A DNA stretch of 64,000 nucleotides, taken from the NCBI RefSeq assembly GCF_015565955.1, contig NZ_CP064760.1:2232001-2296000 (forward strand), given 5' to 3'. The stretch is from Microbacterium schleiferi. Its GTDB lineage: Bacteria > Actinomycetota > Actinomycetes > Actinomycetales > Microbacteriaceae. A program made the position numbers and the translations under genes. Below are positions 17,700 to 29,752 of this stretch, in pieces. Position 1 is the first letter of the stretch; each line of letters begins with the position of its first letter. The notes under the pieces are model-generated. The model worked only from the letters and a program-made list of their open reading frames with translations. It ran no database searches and was not told the DNA's origin.

Positions 17700-18977
17700 C
17701 TAGCCCAGCGGCTTGAACTCCAGCTCATCGAGCGAGGCGCCCGGGCGCACCACAGCGAAGTGCGTGTACCCGTCGGTGCTCGCCCGGTCCAAGAGGGTCT
17801 TGAGATTCTTCGGACGCTGTTCGAGCCGTACCCGGTCACCGCGCGCGACCAACGCCACCTTGAGCCCGACCAGCTCCGCCACCGGCATGTCACGGTCGTG
17901 CACGAGGACGACCGCGGAACTGTCCTCATCCGCCGCGTCGGGGACGAGGTCGACGAGTCGCTCGAAGCCGAGCGAGAACCCGACGGCGGGGACGTCCTGG
18001 CCGAGGAACCGGCCGATCATGCCGTCGTAGCGTCCGCCACCGCCCAGCGAGTACGAGACGAGCGGATGCGCGATCTCGAAGATCGTTCCGGTGTAGTAGC
18101 CCATGCCGCGCACGAGGAACGGGTCGAAGACGAGCGGCGCTTCGCCGCCGCGGGCCGCCTCCACGGCCGCGCCGATCGCAGCCAGCGATGTGATCGCCTC
18201 CCCCGCCAGCCCATCGGGCAGCGCCGCCCGGATCTGCCCCTCACCGAATCCGCTGACGGTTCCCTTCTCCCGCGCGAGAAACGCGGCGAACGCGTCAACC
18301 GCGACCGGCGTCGACGAGCGTTCCCGCAACTCCGCAGCCACGCCCTCGGCCCCGATCTTGTCGAGTTTGTCGATCGTGATCAGCACGCCGGGGCGTTCAT
18401 TCTCGGGGAATCCGAAGTGCTCGAGCATCGCGTCCAACAGGCGACGATCGTTCACACGCACGATTCCGCCCTCCAACCCGAGCGCGTCGAGGGCGTCGAG
18501 GGTTGCGGTGATGAGCTCGGCCTCGGCCCGCCCCGAGGCGTCGCCGATGATGTCGATGTCGCACTGGACGAACTGCCGGTATCGCCCCTTCTGCGGACGC
18601 TCCGCCCGCCAGACGGGTGCGATCTGCACGGCACGGAAGACGCCCGGGAGCTCAGCACGGTGGCTCGCGTAGAAGCGCGCGAGCGGAACCGTCAGGTCGT
18701 AGCGCAAGCCGAGGTCTGACAGCGCCGCCGGATCGTCGGCTGCAGCGCGGATGCCGTCGGCATCGAGCCCTCGGCGCAGCACGTTGTAGGCGAGCTTCTC
18801 GTTGTCACCGCCGATTCCGGCGTGGAGCCGCTCGTAGTCCTCGACGACCGGCGTCTCGATCTCGTCGAACCCGTGCGCGCGGTAACGCTCGCGGATGACA
18901 GCGAGCACACGCTCGCGACGGGCCTTGTCGGCGGGGAGGAAATCGCGCATGCCGCGCGGCGGGGTGACGGGTGGCAC
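17700..18977 (-). CDS. hisS: Histidyl-tRNA synthetase
   Basis: This 425-residue class II synthetase charges tRNA-His. It shows the N-terminal motif PPRGMRDFLP, motif 2 with FRAVQIAPVWRAERPQKGRY, the histidine-specific signature LVFDPFLVRGMGYYTGTIFE, motif 3 (FSLGFERL), and the anticodon-binding domain at the C-terminus. The GTG at 18977 lies 4 nt after the mazG stop, and a purine-rich GGAAGAA overlaps that stop. Longer readings give a Cys-rich sequence not found in HisRS. The order nhaA-mazG-hisS looks like one operon. Confidence 0.96.
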   Translation of the reverse strand: MPPVTPPRGMRDFLPADKARRERVLAVIRERYRAHGFDEIETPVVEDYERLHAGIGGDNEKLAYNVLRRGLDADGIRAAADDPAALSDLGLRYDLTVPLARFYASHRAELPGVFRAVQIAPVWRAERPQKGRYRQFVQCDIDIIGDASGRAEAELITATLDALDALGLEGGIVRVNDRRLLDAMLEHFGFPENERPGVLITIDKLDKIGAEGVAAELRERSSTPVAVDAFAAFLAREKGTVSGFGEGQIRAALPDGLAGEAITSLAAIGAAVEAARGGEAPLVFDPFLVRGMGYYTGTIFEIAHPLVSYSLGGGGRYDGMIGRFLGQDVPAVGFSLGFERLVDLVPDAADEDSSAVVLVHDRDMPVAELVGLKVALVARGDRVRLEQRPKNLKTLLDRASTDGYTHFAVVRPGASLDELEFKPLG

Positions 18978-18981
18978 CGGG

Positions 18982-19671
18982 CTATTCTTCCAGGTCGGCA
19001 GGTGCAGCTTCGGCAGTCCGGATGTCTGCTGACAGGACGCGCAGCCGCTCGCGCAGCGCGCGCTCGGCATCCCACCCCCGCTCGCGGGCGATCGCGACGA
19101 GGGCTAGGAGTGCGTCACCGAGCTCGGCCTCAGAGGTAGGGGCAGACGCCGAGTCCGCGCCGCCGCGAGCCGGAAGCACGGGCGAGCGCAGGGAGGCTGC
19201 CTTCCCCACCAGTTTCTGGGCGAGCGCGAGGCTCGGCATCCGCTCGCTCACGCCGTCCAAGACGCTGGTGCGCGCCTGCTTCTCCGTCGCTTTCGCGGCA
19301 TTCCACAGCACGAGCACCTGTTCGGGCGTCTCGGCCGTCTCACCGGCGAAGACGTGCGGATGCCGCCGCACCATCTTGTCGGTGAGAGTGCGGGCGACGT
19401 CGTCGATGTCGAAGGGATCGTCGGTGTCGCGAGAGGCGATCTCGGCGTGGAACAGCACCTGCCAGAGCACATCACCGAGTTCTTCCCGCAGGTCTGCTCG
19501 CGTGCCCGACTCGACGGCGTCGATCAGCTCGGCGCTCTCTTCGACCAGGTACGGGACGAGGTCGCGGTGGTCGATCTGCTGAGTCCACACGCACGTGTCG
19601 CGCACGGCTCGCATCGTGTCGGCGGCACGACGCAACGGGTCGGCGGCCTCCGATGCGTCGCGGTCACTCAC
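18982..19671 (-). CDS. mazG: MazG family nucleotide pyrophosphohydrolase
   Basis: This 229-residue enzyme hydrolyses (d)NTPs to monophosphates and pyrophosphate, which clears damaged or excess nucleotides. Metal-binding helices are visible as EESAELIDAVE and EELGDVLWQVLFH, followed by KMVRRHPHVFAGE. The usual second MazG-like half is shortened and carries an Ala/Ser insert before ELGDALLALVAIARERG. The GTG start overlaps the nhaA stop by 4 bp, and hisS begins 4 bp after this gene. Confidence 0.92.
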   Translation of the reverse strand: MSDRDASEAADPLRRAADTMRAVRDTCVWTQQIDHRDLVPYLVEESAELIDAVESGTRADLREELGDVLWQVLFHAEIASRDTDDPFDIDDVARTLTDKMVRRHPHVFAGETAETPEQVLVLWNAAKATEKQARTSVLDGVSERMPSLALAQKLVGKAASLRSPVLPARGGADSASAPTSEAELGDALLALVAIARERGWDAERALRERLRVLSADIRTAEAAPADLEE

Positions 19672-20843
19672 GACGCTTCCGCCTCCCCGGGCTGGGTGAG
19701 CGCGCTCGCCCGCCGCCGGTAGTGACGCGCACGCATCGACACCAGGATGCCGGCGATGACGACCGAGATGAGCGAGCCCGACAGCACACCGAGGACTGCT
19801 TCGTCGGTGAGGAGGTCATTGCCCTTAAAGGCGAGCTCCGACAGCAGCAGCGACACCGTGAATCCGATGCCGCCGAGTGCACCGGCGGCGAGGAGGTCGG
19901 CAAGCGGGAGCCGGGGCATCGCCGGATCGTGCGCGACCCGCTGGGAGATCCACCCGAACAGCGAGATTCCGAGGATCTTTCCGACTGGCAGCGCGATGAG
20001 GATACCGTAGAAGGCGGGGGTGAGCTCTTCGATGGACACCGCCGGGATCACGACGAGCGCCGACGAGAACGCGAACAGCGGCAGCACGATGACGTTGACC
20101 CACGGCTCCATCGCGTGCCGGGTGTGAAGCGCTGGCTGCTGGGCCATCGCGAGCCCCAGTGCCACGCCGGCGATCGTCGCGTGGACACCAGAGAGGTAGA
20201 CCAGCACCCACGTCGCGATCGCGAGCACGAGAAGGATCGGGATCACCACGGCACGTGCCCGAGTGTCGAGCTTTCGACTCAGGTAGCCGAACACCACGAC
20301 GATGACGGCTGCGGCGGCGAGCAGGGCGATGTTGACCCCGTCGGTGAAGAGCACGGCGATGAAGATGATGCCGACGATGTCGTCGAGGATCGCCAGCGCG
20401 AGAAGGAAGATCCGCACGCCCGAGGGCAGTCCTCGGCCGAACACCGCGAGGACGCCGAGGGCGAAGGCGATGTCTGTTGCGGTGGGAATCGGCCATCCGT
20501 CAGCGGAAGAGGTCCCCCATGCGAACGCGAGGTATACCGCGATCGGGACGATCACACCGCCGGCCGCAGCGATCGCCGGCTGCAGAGCCTTCCGAGCGGA
20601 GTTGAGCTGTCCGTTGGTCAGCTCGAACTGCAGTTCGACAGCGACGACGAAGAAGAACAGTGCGAGAAGCCCATCGGCGATCCAGTGCCCCACCGAGAGC
20701 TCGAAGACGCCGGGGATGCCGACGTAGGTGTGCTGAATCTCCTGCACACTGTGGCCGATCGGGGAGTTCGCGATGATGAGCCCCGCGGCGGCTGCAACCA
20801 GCAGCATGATGGCGGGAAAGCGCGCAGAACGAAGCAACGACAT
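19668..20843 (-). CDS. nhaA: Na+/H+ antiporter NhaA
   Basis: This 391-residue integral membrane antiporter exchanges internal Na+ for protons and supports pH and sodium homeostasis. The paired ion-binding aspartates are in LAILDDIVGIIF, and the conserved helix IV segment is PTATDIAFALGVLAVFG. Further NhaA landmarks are LFFFVVAVELQFEL and GALGGIGFTVSLLLSELAF. About 11-12 helices are predicted. The ATG at 20843 has AAGGA upstream. It is the first gene of the run nhaA-mazG-hisS and is divergent from ppc. Confidence 0.95.
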   Translation of the reverse strand: MSLLRSARFPAIMLLVAAAAGLIIANSPIGHSVQEIQHTYVGIPGVFELSVGHWIADGLLALFFFVVAVELQFELTNGQLNSARKALQPAIAAAGGVIVPIAVYLAFAWGTSSADGWPIPTATDIAFALGVLAVFGRGLPSGVRIFLLALAILDDIVGIIFIAVLFTDGVNIALLAAAAVIVVVFGYLSRKLDTRARAVVIPILLVLAIATWVLVYLSGVHATIAGVALGLAMAQQPALHTRHAMEPWVNVIVLPLFAFSSALVVIPAVSIEELTPAFYGILIALPVGKILGISLFGWISQRVAHDPAMPRLPLADLLAAGALGGIGFTVSLLLSELAFKGNDLLTDEAVLGVLSGSLISVVIAGILVSMRARHYRRRASALTQPGEAEAS

Positions 20844-21010
20844 GGAGTCCTTTCGGGGATGCGGCAGCCGACGCCGACCAGACTTCCCGGCTCTCCACCG
20901 CCTATCCTACCGGCGAGGCGCGGTGCGCTTCAGCGGCGGTGCGATTCGAGTGTCGTCTCGCGCCGTCATACGTCACCTCGATGAAACACCTGGCCGATAC
21001 GGTGGAATCC

Positions 21011-23698
<2,688 letters not shown>

Positions 23699-23757
23699 TC
23701 GGGCACGGACCGCGCGTCGCTGCCGGAGGTGTCGGTGGAGCGAGTTAACGTCTCGGC

Positions 23758-23976
23758 ATGGCGATCACGACGAAGACGACATCTGTGCGGGTCGCGTCGG
23801 TGATGCCGGACGTGGCCGCCGAAACCTGTCCGCTGTGCGGCACCGACGATGTCCGCGTCGAGGACGTGGCGTGGTTTGCCATCGAGTTCGAGCGCCGGTC
23901 CGACGTGCAGGATGAGCTCGACGTGCCCGATGCCGTCGTGTTCTTGTGCCGCGAGTGCGGCGTGAACTGGGACTGA
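23758..23976 (+). CDS. Small zinc-ribbon-like hypothetical protein
   Basis: This 72-residue protein has two CxxC-type knuckles, TCPLCGTDDV and LCRECGVNWD, that should bind one zinc ion. Between them lies an acidic segment (IEFERRSDVQDELDVPD). No catalytic motif is visible. It resembles small actinobacterial zinc-ribbon proteins of unknown function. It lies 59 bp after ppc and ends 4 bp before a convergent gene. Confidence 0.7.
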   Translation: MAITTKTTSVRVASVMPDVAAETCPLCGTDDVRVEDVAWFAIEFERRSDVQDELDVPDAVVFLCRECGVNWD

Positions 23977-23980
23977 CCGC

Positions 23981-24579
23981 TCAGTCGAGGCGAATGTCGT
24001 CGGCGTGGCGTGCGAGGCTGCGACCGTAGCGCTCGGTGAGCTGAACCATCAGGTCGGGCGTCTCCCGGTCGAGTCCGAAGACGTAGCCCGGAAAATCGAG
24101 GTCTTTCTGCGCTTCCCAGATCTCGTCGTGCCGATCGGGCGAGTACAGCTGCGGCGGGTTCCCGACGGCGACCCATCCGATCGGTACCACGGTTTCGGCG
24201 GGAAGAACGGTACTCAGGTGAACGACGGCGTTGATGCGGACCTCACTGCGCTCGCCGATGCGCGCGCCATTGAACACGCGCGTCCCGGTCGCCAGAAACA
24301 CCTCGTCGGCCACCGACGCACCCGAGATGCTGGCCATCGGCCCGACCAGCACGTGGTCGCCGACATGGACGGCGTCTGTCGCGCTCGCGCGGATCAGAGC
24401 GTTCTCCATCACGATGACGCTCTCGCCGATCGTGATAGGCCCGCCCTCCGCGGTAATGACCGCGCCGTGCAACACCTGCGAGTTCGCGCCGATGGTGACA
24501 TCCCCTGAAATCACGGCGCTTGGCGCAATGACGGCCGCGGGATGGATGCGGGGCTCTGCCCGAGGTGCTCGAACCGCAT
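23981..24579 (-). CDS. Left-handed beta-helix protein, gamma-carbonic anhydrase/transferase family (frameshifted in this sequence)
   Basis: The hexapeptide-repeat pattern of a left-handed beta helix is clear (GDVTIGANSQVLHGAVI and ITIGESVIVMENALI). Only part of the gamma-CA zinc-histidine set is seen: the usual GHxAxxHG motif is replaced by VGPMASISGA. An acyltransferase-like or scaffold role is therefore as likely as carbonic anhydrase. The best start is the ATG at 24579, with GAGGAGGAACG before it (MRFEHLGQSP). That frame hits a stop unless one C is restored to the CCCC run at 24550-24553. With it, the protein reads QSPRIHPAAVIAPSAVISGD and continues normally. Without correction, a GTG at 24514 yields 177 residues. 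Confidence 0.78.
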
Positions 24580-24657
24580 CGTTCCTCCTCGATCGGTGTC
24601 AGCGTACCGGCGACCGCCCGGTTCTCGAACGTCGCGAGCGCGGCTACCGTGGAGGAG

Positions 24658-25443
24658 ATGGCACTCTCCTCCCGAACCACGACCCGCGCACCCCGACCGA
24701 CGATCGAGTTCACCGTGCTCGAAACGACGTGGCTGAACCCGCACCTGGTGCGCGTGCGCCTCGGCGGGCCCGGCTTCGCGCAGTTCCAGAACCGGCCCGA
24801 GACCGATAAGTACGTGAAGCTGAAGTTCACGACTCCCAAACCCGAGTCGCACCCGGTGACACGCACGTACACGGTGCGCCGCGTCGACCAGGCAGCGCAA
24901 GCGATCGACGTCGACTTCGTCATCCATGGCGACGAGGGTCTCGCCGGCCCCTGGGCCGCAACGGTGAAGCCCGGCGCGACGATCAGCCTCATGGGTCCCG
25001 GCGGCGGTTACTCTCCCGACCCGGAGGCCGACTGGCACCTGTTCGCCGGCGATCTTTCGGCCGTCCCAGCCATTGCCGCGACGCTCGACGCGCTCCCCGC
25101 GCACGCCCAGGGCACGGCGGTCATCGAAGTCGACACCGAGAGCGACATCCTCGACCTCGAGCACCCTGCCGGCGTCGATCTCGTCTGGGTCCGCAACCCG
25201 GACCACCAGGTGGGCGCCCTCGCCGACGCCGTCCGAGCACTCGACTGGCGCGACGGCCGCGTCCAGGTCTTTGCCCACGGCGAGCGCGAAGCCATGAAAG
25301 AGCTGCGGCGCGTGTTCTTCGACGAGCGCTCTCTCGAGCGCGGGCAAGTCTCGCTCTCGGGATACTGGGCGCGCGGTCGCACAGAAGACCGGTTCCAGGC
25401 AGAAAAGCGCGAGCCGATCGGCCAGATCCTCCCGCCCGCCTAG
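24658..25443 (+). CDS. Siderophore-interacting protein (FAD-dependent ferric-siderophore reductase family)
   Basis: This 261-residue cytoplasmic flavoprotein belongs to the ViuB/SIP family, which releases iron from imported siderophores by reduction. The FAD-binding strand RTYTVRRVD is followed by the SIP-type NAD(P)H domain (LFAGDLSAVPAIAATLDALP). It ends with the family motif GYWARGRTEDRF. The start region has GGAGGAG directly before the ATG at 24658, so a GTG three codons upstream is possible. No siderophore transport genes are adjacent. It is divergent from the beta-helix gene. Confidence 0.9.
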   Translation: MALSSRTTTRAPRPTIEFTVLETTWLNPHLVRVRLGGPGFAQFQNRPETDKYVKLKFTTPKPESHPVTRTYTVRRVDQAAQAIDVDFVIHGDEGLAGPWAATVKPGATISLMGPGGGYSPDPEADWHLFAGDLSAVPAIAATLDALPAHAQGTAVIEVDTESDILDLEHPAGVDLVWVRNPDHQVGALADAVRALDWRDGRVQVFAHGEREAMKELRRVFFDERSLERGQVSLSGYWARGRTEDRFQAEKREPIGQILPPA

Positions 25444-25469
25444 ACCTGGGCCGCACGAGACCTGCCGCG

Positions 25470-28400
25470 CTAGTCCTGGGCTGCCGGGACTGCCGAGTCA
25501 GGGGCGACGGGTGCCGGCTCCGGCCACAGCTGCCCGAGGAGCGTGTCGACCCAGGCGATGAGGTCGGCATCGGCTAGCTGCTCACCGCCCGCCCGCGGCA
25601 ACGGCACGACGACCGCCTCGCCGCCGGCGAGAAGTTTCGCTGCGGGATACAGCCGCTGCAGACGGACGCGCATCGAATCCTCGAGTCGGGCCGGCGCGAT
25701 CCGCAGGTTCGGACCCATCGCGACGACATCCGTGAGGCCGGCGCGCGCGGCACGCCGCCGCAGCCGAGCCATCGACAGGAGCCCCGCAACGTCCGTGGGC
25801 GGCTCGCCGTACCGGTCGGTGAGTTCCTCGATGACCGCGTCGATCGCGTCATCCCCCGCCGTCGCGGATGCCGCGGCAGAAAGCTTCTGGTAGGCCTCGA
25901 GCCGGAGCCGCTCGCTGTCGATGTAGTCCTCGGGGATCCGGGCCTGGACCGGGAGCTCGAGCCGCAACTCGGCTGGCCCCTCGACATCCTCGCCGCGGAA
26001 CGTCGCGACGGCCTCGCCGATCATCCGCAGGTAGAGGTCGAACCCCACCCCGGCGATGTGGCCAGCTTGCTCGGCGCCCAGCAGGTTTCCGGCACCGCGG
26101 AGCTCGAGGTCCTTCAGGGCCACCTGCATCCCGCTGCCGAGATCGTTGTTGACGGCGATCGTCTCGAGCCGGTCGGCTGCCGTCTCCGAGAGCGGCTTCG
26201 CATCGTCGTAGAGGAAATAGGCATACGCGCGCTCACGACCACGCCCCACACGGCCGCGAAGCTGGTGCAGCTGCGACAGACCGTACTTGTCGGCACGGTC
26301 GATGATGATGGTGTTCGCGTTGGCGATGTCCAGGCCCGTCTCGATGATCGTCGTCGAGACGAGCACATCGGCCTTGCGCTCCCAGAAGTCGTCGACGACC
26401 TGCTCGAGCTGGTGTTCGCCCATCTGACCGTGAGCAACCACGACCCGCGCTTCCGGCACAAGTTCGGCGAGCTCGCTCGCGATCCGCTGGATCGAACTGA
26501 CCCGATTGTGGACGTAGAAGACCTGACCTTCCCGCAGCAACTCCCGGCGGATCGCCGCAGCGATCTGCTTGTCGTTGCGAGCGCCGACGTACGTGAGGAT
26601 CGGGTGCCGGTCTTCGGGCGGTGTCTGCAGAGTCGACATCTCCCGGATGCCGGTCACAGCCATCTCGAGCGTCCGAGGAATCGGGGTCGCGCTCATCGCC
26701 AGGATGTCGACATTGGTCTTGAGCTTCTTCAGGGCATCCTTGTGCTCAACCCCGAAGCGCTGCTCCTCATCGATGATCATGAGGCCGAGGTCCTTGAAGA
26801 TGACCTTCTCGGTGAGGATCCGGTGGGTGCCGATCACCATGTCGACGGTGCCGTCGGTGAGACCGGCAAGAGTCTCCCGCGCCTCCTTGTCGGTCTGGAA
26901 GCGCGAGAGCGCCTTGACCTTGACCGGGAACCCGGCAAAGCGCTCCGTGAACGTCTCGAGGTGCTGCTTGACCAGCAGCGTCGTCGGCACGAGCATCGCA
27001 ACCTGCTTGCCGTCTTGGATCGCCTTGAACGCGGCCCGCACGGCGACCTCGGTCTTGCCGAACCCGACATCCCCCGACAGCAGACGGTCCATCGGGATTG
27101 GCCGCTCCATATCGGCCTTGATCTCGTCGATCGTCTGCAGCTGGTCCATCGTCTCGGCAAACGGGAACGCCTCTTCGAGCTCGCGCTGCCACGGCGTGTC
27201 CGGCCCGAACGCGTACCCCTTCGCCGCCATCCGCGCCGAGTAGAGCTTCACGAGCTCGACGGCGATATCGCGCACCGCCTTGCGGGCGCGACCCTTCGCC
27301 TGCGCCCAGTCACTGCCGCCCATCTTCGAGAGGGTGGGAGCCTCACCGCCGACGTAACGCGACAGGAGGTCGAGCTGATCGGTGGGCACCATGAGCTTGT
27401 CGCCGGGGTATCCCCGCTTGGCTGGCGCGTACTCGAGCACGACGTATTCCCGCACGCTCTTGACGGGGTTGCGGCCACCCGACGACACCTCGCGCTTCGC
27501 GAGCTCGACAAATCGCCCGATCCCGTGGGTGGCATGCACGACGTGGTCGCCGGGCGTCAATTGCAGCGGGTCGACGACGTTGCGGCGCCGCGACGCGAGC
27601 TTCTTGACGACACGGCTGTCGCCGCCGATGGTGCGGCCATAGAACTCTGACTCCGTGAGCACCGCCAGGCGCGCGTCTTCGAGTTCGAATCCGCGCTCGA
27701 GCTGCGCGACCGCGAGCCAGACGCGTCCCGGCTCGGGTGCAGCATCCGCGTCGTCGACCAGCGCCGCCGCGATCTCGCGTTCGGCGAGCACATCGCTGGC
27801 ACGTTCGACCAGGCCCGTCCCGGATGCGGTGACCACGACGCTCCAGCCGGCGGCGACGAGGTCGCCGACATAGGCTGTCGCCCCGTCGACGTTGCCGTGA
27901 AACGACGGCACCGATCGCGCAGGAATACGCACGGGGGCCTCGCCCAGCACGTCATCGAGGTCGTCGGCGAGCAGCCCCTCGGCTGCCGCATCCGAGGCTC
28001 CCGAGTCAAAAGGACTGAGCGTCCACCAGATGCCGGCGCGGTCGTGCACAGCATCACGCAGCTGGGCGATCGTCAAGAAGTCGCCGCCAGCCAAATCGAC
28101 CGGTGTGCTCGCCCCAGCCGTCGCCGCACTCCACGCGGCTTCCAGGAACTCATGATTGGTCTCGGCGAGGGTGCGCGCGCGCGTCCGGCAGCGCTCGGGA
28201 TCGACGAGAGCCACCGCTGACTGCTCGGGCAAGTAGTCGATGAGGGAAGCCATGTGCGGCACGAGTGCCGGGGTCAGGGACTCCATGCCCTCGGCCGGGA
28301 TACCCTCGGCCATCTTCTCGAGCATCCCCTGCAAGCCCGCGAACTCGCCAGCCAACTGCCGAGCACGACTGCGGACGTCGGCGGTCAGCAGCAGCTCACG

Positions 28401-29099
28401 GCCGGGAAGGAGCTCCACGTGATCGACGGCACCGGGCAGGGAGCGCTGATCGGCGACCGAGAAGGTGCGGATCTGGTCGACCTCATCGCCGAAGAACTCG
28501 ATGCGATACGGGTGGTCGGCAACGGTCGGAAACACGTCCAGGATGCCGCCGCGCACCGCGAACTCCCCGCGCCGCGAGACCATGTCAACCCGGTGGTAAG
28601 CGAGCTCGACGAGCCGCTCGACGATCACTCCGAGATCGTGGCCGCGCTCGCCCGCGCGCAGCCGCACCGGTTCGACGTCCGCGAGCCCCGCGGCCAGCGG
28701 CTGCAGCGCGGCGCGTACAGAGGCGACGACGATCACCGGCGCGGGTCCGGACGAGGACGCGATGCGCGCGAGCGTCTCCAGCCGTCGCCCCACGGTCTCG
28801 GGACTCGGGCTGAGACGTTCGTGAGGCAGAGTCTCCCAGGCCGGGAAGGGCAGCACCGCGGCCTCGGGAAGCAGCGCACTCAGGGCTGGCATGAGGGACT
28901 CGACGCGACGACCGGTCGGGGCGATCACCAGCAGCACCGGCGGCTTGCCGGAGTCGCGACGTCGACGAACGAGCGCGCTCAGCAGCGGCGCATCAAGCCC
29001 GTCGACCACCGAGATATCGGCATCCACCGGCGCGGCCGCGACCGCGTCCCGGAAATGCTCGGAGCGGTCGAGGGCGCGCGAGATCCCGGGAAAAGCCAC
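25470..29099 (-). CDS. mfd: Transcription-repair coupling factor Mfd
   Basis: At 1209 residues this is a full-length Mfd. It removes stalled RNA polymerase and recruits UvrA. The order of domains is a UvrB-like N-terminus, the RNA-polymerase-interacting domain (VHATHGIGRFVELAKRE), then the RecG-like translocase. The translocase has Walker A GDVGFGKTEVAVRA, the DEEQ box IIDEEQRFGVEH, motif III MSATPIPRTLEM and motif VI QLRGRVGRG. A C-terminal TRCF domain with ELTDRYGEPP follows. The GTG start encodes MAFPGISRAL. pth lies 10 bp upstream on the same strand, so both may be co-transcribed. Confidence 0.97.
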   Translation of the reverse strand: MAFPGISRALDRSEHFRDAVAAAPVDADISVVDGLDAPLLSALVRRRRDSGKPPVLLVIAPTGRRVESLMPALSALLPEAAVLPFPAWETLPHERLSPSPETVGRRLETLARIASSSGPAPVIVVASVRAALQPLAAGLADVEPVRLRAGERGHDLGVIVERLVELAYHRVDMVSRRGEFAVRGGILDVFPTVADHPYRIEFFGDEVDQIRTFSVADQRSLPGAVDHVELLPGRELLLTADVRSRARQLAGEFAGLQGMLEKMAEGIPAEGMESLTPALVPHMASLIDYLPEQSAVALVDPERCRTRARTLAETNHEFLEAAWSAATAGASTPVDLAGGDFLTIAQLRDAVHDRAGIWWTLSPFDSGASDAAAEGLLADDLDDVLGEAPVRIPARSVPSFHGNVDGATAYVGDLVAAGWSVVVTASGTGLVERASDVLAEREIAAALVDDADAAPEPGRVWLAVAQLERGFELEDARLAVLTESEFYGRTIGGDSRVVKKLASRRRNVVDPLQLTPGDHVVHATHGIGRFVELAKREVSSGGRNPVKSVREYVVLEYAPAKRGYPGDKLMVPTDQLDLLSRYVGGEAPTLSKMGGSDWAQAKGRARKAVRDIAVELVKLYSARMAAKGYAFGPDTPWQRELEEAFPFAETMDQLQTIDEIKADMERPIPMDRLLSGDVGFGKTEVAVRAAFKAIQDGKQVAMLVPTTLLVKQHLETFTERFAGFPVKVKALSRFQTDKEARETLAGLTDGTVDMVIGTHRILTEKVIFKDLGLMIIDEEQRFGVEHKDALKKLKTNVDILAMSATPIPRTLEMAVTGIREMSTLQTPPEDRHPILTYVGARNDKQIAAAIRRELLREGQVFYVHNRVSSIQRIASELAELVPEARVVVAHGQMGEHQLEQVVDDFWERKADVLVSTTIIETGLDIANANTIIIDRADKYGLSQLHQLRGRVGRGRERAYAYFLYDDAKPLSETAADRLETIAVNNDLGSGMQVALKDLELRGAGNLLGAEQAGHIAGVGFDLYLRMIGEAVATFRGEDVEGPAELRLELPVQARIPEDYIDSERLRLEAYQKLSAAASATAGDDAIDAVIEELTDRYGEPPTDVAGLLSMARLRRRAARAGLTDVVAMGPNLRIAPARLEDSMRVRLQRLYPAAKLLAGGEAVVVPLPRAGGEQLADADLIAWVDTLLGQLWPEPAPVAPDSAVPAAQD

Positions 29100-29133
29100 C
29101 GGACGATTCTAGGCGCCCCGTGCGGGGCCGGGT

Positions 29134-29717
29134 TCACGGACGAGGGGCGTGATGCACCTGTTGGGCCGCGAGCAGGCCCTCATCGACGAGTCGTTCGACG
29201 GCATCCGCTGCATCCGAGACAGCCAGGGCGAGGTCTTCGCGGGCGGAGGCGGGGAAGGGCTGGAGGACCCAATCTGCGGGGTCCTGACGGCCCGGCGGAC
29301 GACCGATCCCCACGCGCACACGCGGGAACTCTGGGGTGCCCAGGGCCTTTGCCACGTCGCGTACGCCGTTGTGGCCCCCGTGCCCGCCGCCGACTTTGAG
29401 CCTGACGGCATCGAACGGGATGTCGAGCTCGTCGTGCACGACGACGACACGTTCGGGGGGAATCCCGTAGAACTGGGCGAGCCCAGCGACAGGCCCCCCG
29501 ACACGTTCATGAACGAGTTCGGCTTGGCGAGCACGACCTTGGGTCCGCCCGGGCGCAGCCACGCCTCGGCGACACGAGCGTTCGCCTTGTGGGCACGGAA
29601 GTTCTCACCGCGCCGGGACGCCAGCTCATCGACGACGAGCTGCCCGATGTTGTGACGGGTTCGCTCGTACTGTGGGCCGGGATTGCCCAGGCCCACGATG
29701 AGCCATGCGTCGCTCAC
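29134..29717 (-). CDS. pth: Peptidyl-tRNA hydrolase (frameshifted in this sequence)
   Basis: Pth recycles peptidyl-tRNAs that drop off ribosomes. The N-terminal half reads normally from the GTG at 29717 ([19 protein letters not shown] with the catalytic His, then [11 protein letters not shown]). The rest continues in another frame ([20 protein letters not shown] with the catalytic Asp, then [20 protein letters not shown] and the C-terminal helix). Adding one base to the six-G run (29494-29499 on plus as C) restores [14 protein letters not shown] and a product of about 194 residues, the normal length. Total length is 3n-1, as expected for one lost base. Pth is essential in most bacteria, so a base-call error is likelier than a mutation. 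Confidence 0.9.
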
Positions 29718-29752
29718 GACAGCGCCCTCCCGGCCCGATCAGTCCCGCGGAA

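Noticed and set aside
26058..27650. 530-codon plus-strand frame inside mfd
   Set aside because: Antisense shadow of a well-conserved gene.
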